Part shown: positions 59,806-64,000 of the stretch, in pieces
Layout: every line of letters starts with the position of its first letter
How positions within the stretch are numbered: position 1 is the stretch's first letter
Source: Augochlora pura
Taxonomy: Eukaryota > Arthropoda > Insecta > Hymenoptera > Halictidae
Reading direction: 5' to 3'
DNA length: 64,000 nucleotides
Assembly: GCF_028453695.1 (NCBI RefSeq)
Contig: NC_135779.1
Span: 806,001-870,000 of the forward strand
The notes under the pieces: generated by a model
What the model was told of the DNA's origin: nothing
What the model saw: the letters and a program-made list of their open reading frames with translations, nothing else
The model's database searches: none
Program-made: the position numbers and the translations under genes

Positions 59806-60398
59806 CAGTTGGACAGCTGAGTATTTAACACTATAAGCTGGCGATTAGGCTGGTGGCGCGGCCTCGAGGTCTCTAAACCGAAGTCTAAGCCGAAGTGGAT
59901 GGGAAAGGCGGCTCGCGCAGCGTGTGTCGCATCGCGGAAATTGGCGAGAGGATCGAGATGGATTGGCGCAGGAGCAAAAAGCTCCTAACCTTGAGCGGTA
60001 ACCTTGACGGCGAGGGTGCCTACGGGCCGGGCCGATTCGGGCCGAGACGGGAACGCGGCGGGCTTCCGCATTGCCGTGGGAATGGTGGGAGGCCTTTCGT
60101 CGCAGGGGTTTCGACCGGTCCGGCCAATCCCGGCCAGCGGACAGGCTCGCGAATCAGCCTCCGCTGGATCAATGCGATCCTCCTTTCGACCTTCTCTATC
60201 GATCTCCTCTCGCCACGCACACCCGACCGACCCAACGGCAATTACCTCGCTAAATTACCAAGCGTTTATCCACCACTTTTTCCACAATTTCCACCTTGCT
60301 CGGAAATATTTTTCCCGGAGCCGACAGCCGATTGATCGCGATTCGCCGCTGCCGGAAGTAGCGGACGTTCGAGAACCGATTCCACCGGAGACGACCGA

Positions 60399-60634
60399 TT
60401 AACCCTTTGCTGCTATAATAACGAGTTAAATTCGCGGCAAATACTCAATGCTAGAATATCATTAATTTCTAATAAGAAATTAGTGTCAGCAAAATGTGAG
60501 CGACGCGGCACTGAACGTGTTAACGTTTCTCAAATTCAATCTGTTCGAATATATTCCATTGAAAATGGATTTCCAAGAATCGTTCAAAAATCAGCGTCAC
60601 CCTAATTCGACCGACGCGGCGTTAAAAGCGTTAA
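60399..60634. mobile_element. Tandemly duplicated TTAA-bounded element
   Basis: It starts TTAACCCTTTGCTGC at 60399. A block gagcgacgcggcactgaacg ending in TTAA at 60523 is repeated as gaccgacgcggcgttaaaag ending in TTAA at 60634, about 111 bp later. The preceding bases (TCAGCGTCACC and GTGTCAGCAAA contexts) also correspond. Reverse-complemented, the first right end reads TTAACACGTTCAGTGCC. It looks like a piggyBac-type MITE with a duplicated right half. Confidence 0.45.
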
Positions 60635-62865
60635 TGCCGCTGCTGAATATTTTACCAAATCTAATCGCAGTTTATAGCGTTCTTGATTTTCCAGTTCGTG
60701 ATTTATGCGTCTTTTTATTTTCTTTATCGGCCCCGAACGGCGCCTATCGTCGCGTCCCCGCCGAGCGATAGCGATAACATTTCATCGAGTCGACGAAATT
60801 TATGCGTTGCTAGACCAAGCAAAGAGACGGAGAGTGAGAAAGAGGGAGGGAGAGAGTCGGACAATGTTTGTCCACGTGGCGATGATGATAATGCGTTCCC
60901 CCTCTCCACGAGGATGTATCGCGCCCCGGACTATTGTTCTCGTTCATCGGCGATACAAAGAGAGATAAAGTTCTCCCGGAGACTCGATTCCCTTCTTCGT
61001 TCGCTGGCTTCCGGAAAAATATTCTCGTGATTCATGGCGACTATTATGGCTCCGCTTAACAACTTCTCCGATGAACTCTGTCATTTTAGCCTTATTTGGG
61101 GACGCCTGTCTTTCGCAGCGCGAGGCTTTGTCCGAGAACCTTAGTGCCTTGGTCATTTCTTAGAGCTAATTGGATTTCAAATTCCTCCGTTGTTTTCATA
61201 ATTAGGTACCGCATTGTAAATTCAGCCATTGTTATTATTATGTAATAATCATAATAATATTTAACGCTAAGGTTATGTTAATTTACAATCATCTAGAGAA
61301 CCCTGTTATCCATTCATGGGGCGTTAGAAAATTGTATTCGCACGAGCCAATGTTAATATAAAAATTCCGGGAAATCCAAATAAAATCAATCCTGTCTTTT
61401 TATAAACGGACGAGGTATTTTTAACGAGCTGCGCGATATAAACAGTTTTCGCGATAAATATCGAGAACCCGAAACACCGGACCGTCTAATTGGAGCAATC
61501 CGCGGGGCTTTTTTCGAGAGCGTCCGTATTATTTTTGATCGCCGACGTATAAATAGCGACGGGTCGGAATCAACAGTTTCTATTTCGCGAATCTCATAAA
61601 AAAGCGAGATAAAAAAAGGAACGGCAGAAATTGGTATGAAACTGTGGAAAACAAAAACGGGACATCGTCCCGCGGCCGGATCCGAAGCGGATTTAACCGC
61701 GTTATCGTTGTCGCGCTCGCTTTCATTATTGACAGAATTTGTTTAAACCTGTGCGGCGCACGACGTCGCTCCGTTAAAAATGCACGGCCGCGACTCGATG
61801 AATGTCGGCGCTATTCGTTGTCGACGCTATTATTTATTCATTCGCGTCGGCTCGGATACGGGGCGCCGTGTGTCGGTGATTCGGGACGCGTGCCGTGTTC
61901 TCCGACGAGAGAGACTCGGATCGACCGCGAACCTAATCGCGGCCCGATTCGATGGGGGATCGGTTTTTTCGACGGCTAAACTCGCCGGCGATCGAACGCG
62001 AGGTCGATCGACACCCGAATTAACGAGAGGCTCGAACAAGAATTTGAATACGCTTGATTCGAGGCGGGATTTCATCCGATTTCAGCTGAAACCGACTCGA
62101 ATTTATTTTAAGTTTGAATACGAACGAAATTGGCACCGAGGATGAGTCAAATTCGTAATAAACTAAAAGCAGCCTGAATTTGGGTTTGAAGGAGCTCGAA
62201 TGCAGATCTGATTTCAGTAGATAACTCGAGTTTAGATCGGACACGGTTTCGCGCGAATTTTAACAGATCAAAATCGGTGTAAATTCTATTTCGGCTTTAA
62301 TTCGATTCACAAGGTAAATTAAAATTCAATTTCTGCCCAATGGGAAGACGGAGTCGAGTGAGAAGATGATCCTACCCAGAAAAGAAGCGCGCGATCGTGA
62401 TCGCGGCGAAAGTCGGCCGCTTTACATTAATCTCCGGCGACGTTTAAATCGGATTGGACCGCGCGAGCCGGCCGCCGAGCTGCAACTCGATCAAAACTGA
62501 AGCCAAATTTGGGGCCGAACCTGGCAGATAACATTTAATAAACGCGAGGCCGGAGTTTCGAACGGAAATTGAATGTCGCGATAAATATGAAATTAGATTT
62601 GGAAGCGTCGCGAGAAGGCTGCCAGTCGGCGAAAACGCGGAGCGAGACCCGAGGCGCACGGAATTGCCGGCGCCCGCTCGCTCGCTCGCTCGGTCGCGCG
62701 CGGTGCCATAGTAAATTCGGCGCGAGCCGGTCTGCGCGTGCATCGCTTAGATAAGGCGTCGCGACGCCCCCGACACGCGTAAGTCATGCCGCTCGAATTA
62801 ATATCGCGCGGCCCGTTTAATTAAACGCTGATTAAGCTGAACAGGCCCGCGATAACGTACGTCGC
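60635..62865. other. No gene recognised
   Basis: AT-rich at 61170-61440. From 61990 to 62350 phrases such as ctcgaatttattttaag, tttgaatacg and actcgagtttagatc recur, suggesting an old repeat that I could not resolve into units. Confidence 0.4.
62755..62768. repeat. Palindrome GGCGTCGCGACGCC, copy 3
   Basis: Exact copy preceded by ATAA and followed by CCCGACAC. There is no adjacent hexamer array. Confidence 0.9.
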
Positions 62866-62908
<43 letters not shown>

Positions 62909-62909
62909 C
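62866..62909. repeat. (CT)n microsatellite
   Basis: About 21 units with one GT break. Confidence 0.95.
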
Positions 62910-64000
62910 ACCCCCGCGTGTTCAACGTTCCGAATGGAATTCGTTCTCCCTCGATTCCGCGCCAGCCCGCCGCGGACACACGATTTTTCGCGGCGTCCAG
63001 CGACGCCCGGTGACGCGACGGAAACCGGGCAACATCATTTAATTAAGCGAGAATCGCGAGCCGACGCGTTGATGACTCCCGCCGCACTTTTAATCTCTTA
63101 GCGTGCCGCCTTTTCTAATCCCGCTAATGAAACTTGTTTAGATTCCACTTTATCGGTGGCCGGCGCACAGCGAGCTTGCCGCGGGCGGATTGTTTAATCA
63201 AGCGGTTATTAAGGTGTAACTGTCCGACCGGCGGTCTTCCGCTCGTTAACGAGGAGCGAGAGGCTGCTTTCGGTGAAGTATTAACGAAGTTCCCGCGTGA
63301 AGTATGCAGCGAGCACCGATTGTAATTACGCTGGGAAATGCTCCGGGAAATTGCGCGTTCTTTTGTTCCCCGCTCTCGAAAACCGTCTCGGATTCGAGGC
63401 GTTCGAAGAAACTGTTGTTCGTCCGACCGACGTGGTCGTCGCGTACCAAACGCGTTTCTGTACCAGCGCGAGCGACCACGATCCACTTACTACAACTCGC
63501 AAGAAACTCGCCGGGTTCAACGACGAACGGAACGAGCCCCGGCGGAAAGTGGAATTTCTGCTCGCCTTTCTTCTCCGGTCAAACGCGCGCGCGGGTTCGC
63601 GTGTCTCTTCCGAATGAAATGCCGGGCCACGTCCGCGCGCGGCGCCATTGTGCTCCGCGGCCACAAAGCGGAGAGTCGAAAAGCGAACGATTCGAAAGAG
63701 CCGGCTCTCTCTCTCTCTCCCTCTCTCTCCCTCTCACGCAAGCAATTGTAATTTTCCCGGGCTAATGAATATTCTGGACAGCCGCGTGCGTTCTGCGAAC
63801 GCGCGGAAATCTCGAAAGGGAGTTCAAAAGGCCGCCGAATTTCGAAACAGAGATCTTGCCATTTTTTCACGGCGGAACTCTGCACATGCTGGCAGCGGTT
63901 ACGAATTTTTTTTTCCCACGAAAACCGCGGTCCACTTTGTCGAAACTTTTCTTTGCGTTCAACTACGATGCTTCTAGATTGCTGTAATAATTTTTACCGG
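62910..64000. other. No gene recognised
   Basis: GC-rich with a CT run at 63705. Frames here are open only through lack of stop codons. Confidence 0.5.
63705..63736. repeat. (CT)n microsatellite
   Basis: About 15 units with CCC breaks. Confidence 0.9.

Larger units (their letters stand above)
58855..60398. other. No gene recognised outside the motif cluster
   Basis: AT-rich at 59030-59350. A plus-strand frame overlapping the E-box cluster (59512-59766) matches no family that I know. Confidence 0.4.

Noticed and set aside
1..64000. CRISPR array, bacterial operon, phage or integron
   Set aside because: No spacer-repeat pattern and no coding density. The texture is eukaryotic.

Overview
The window looks like non-coding nuclear DNA from an insect, most likely a hymenopteran (ant, bee or wasp). 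This is inference from texture. CpG is abundant and undepleted, GA/CT microsatellites are extremely dense, GC-rich DNA alternates with short AT-rich islands, short TTAA-bounded elements are present, and there are no vertebrate-type repeats or bacterial-style gene packing. I found no exon, tRNA, rRNA or known microRNA that I can support. The open frames in the window are long only because GC-rich DNA has few stop codons, and many run straight through simple repeats.

The best functional signal is at 31187-31219 on the plus strand. A branch-point-like CTAAC, a pyrimidine tract and CAG are followed at once by GTAAGC, which is the layout of an insect recursive splice site (ratchet point). If real, it puts at least the middle of the window inside a very long plus-strand intron, which would explain why 64 kb holds no recognisable gene. 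No other plus-strand site matched it as well, and I saw no equivalent on the minus strand.

Layout. 1-20 kb: GC-rich, with many GA/CT runs, CpG-containing pentanucleotide arrays, a CRE plus GC-box cluster near 6.3 kb, and TTAA-type element ends near 12.0 and 18.8-19.1 kb. 20-31 kb: a 185-bp tandem duplication at 20.4 kb, a 27-bp minisatellite at 23.9 kb, a GA/CT inverted pair at 24.6 kb, a polypurine tract at 26.6 kb, and a possible LTR remnant at 30 kb. 31-40 kb: the recursive splice candidate, a 20-bp minisatellite, and a diverged array of about 186-bp units at 37.3-38.0 kb with an inverted-orientation pair at 38.7-39.0 kb, then a 30-bp minisatellite. 40-51 kb: microsatellites, a GACGCC array, TTAA-type ends and a CACGTG cluster at 48.0 kb. 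51-64 kb: a clear 90-bp TTAA element at 51.4 kb, a possible retroelement remnant at 52.5 kb, paired CTCCGCCCA-type motifs at 53.3-55.2 kb, an E-box/CRE cluster at 59.6 kb and a tandem TTAA element at 60.4 kb.

I did not find a new gene system. The points most worth following are the splice site, the family of diverged repeats of about 186 bp, the TTAA elements and the recurring palindrome GGCGTCGCGACGCC.
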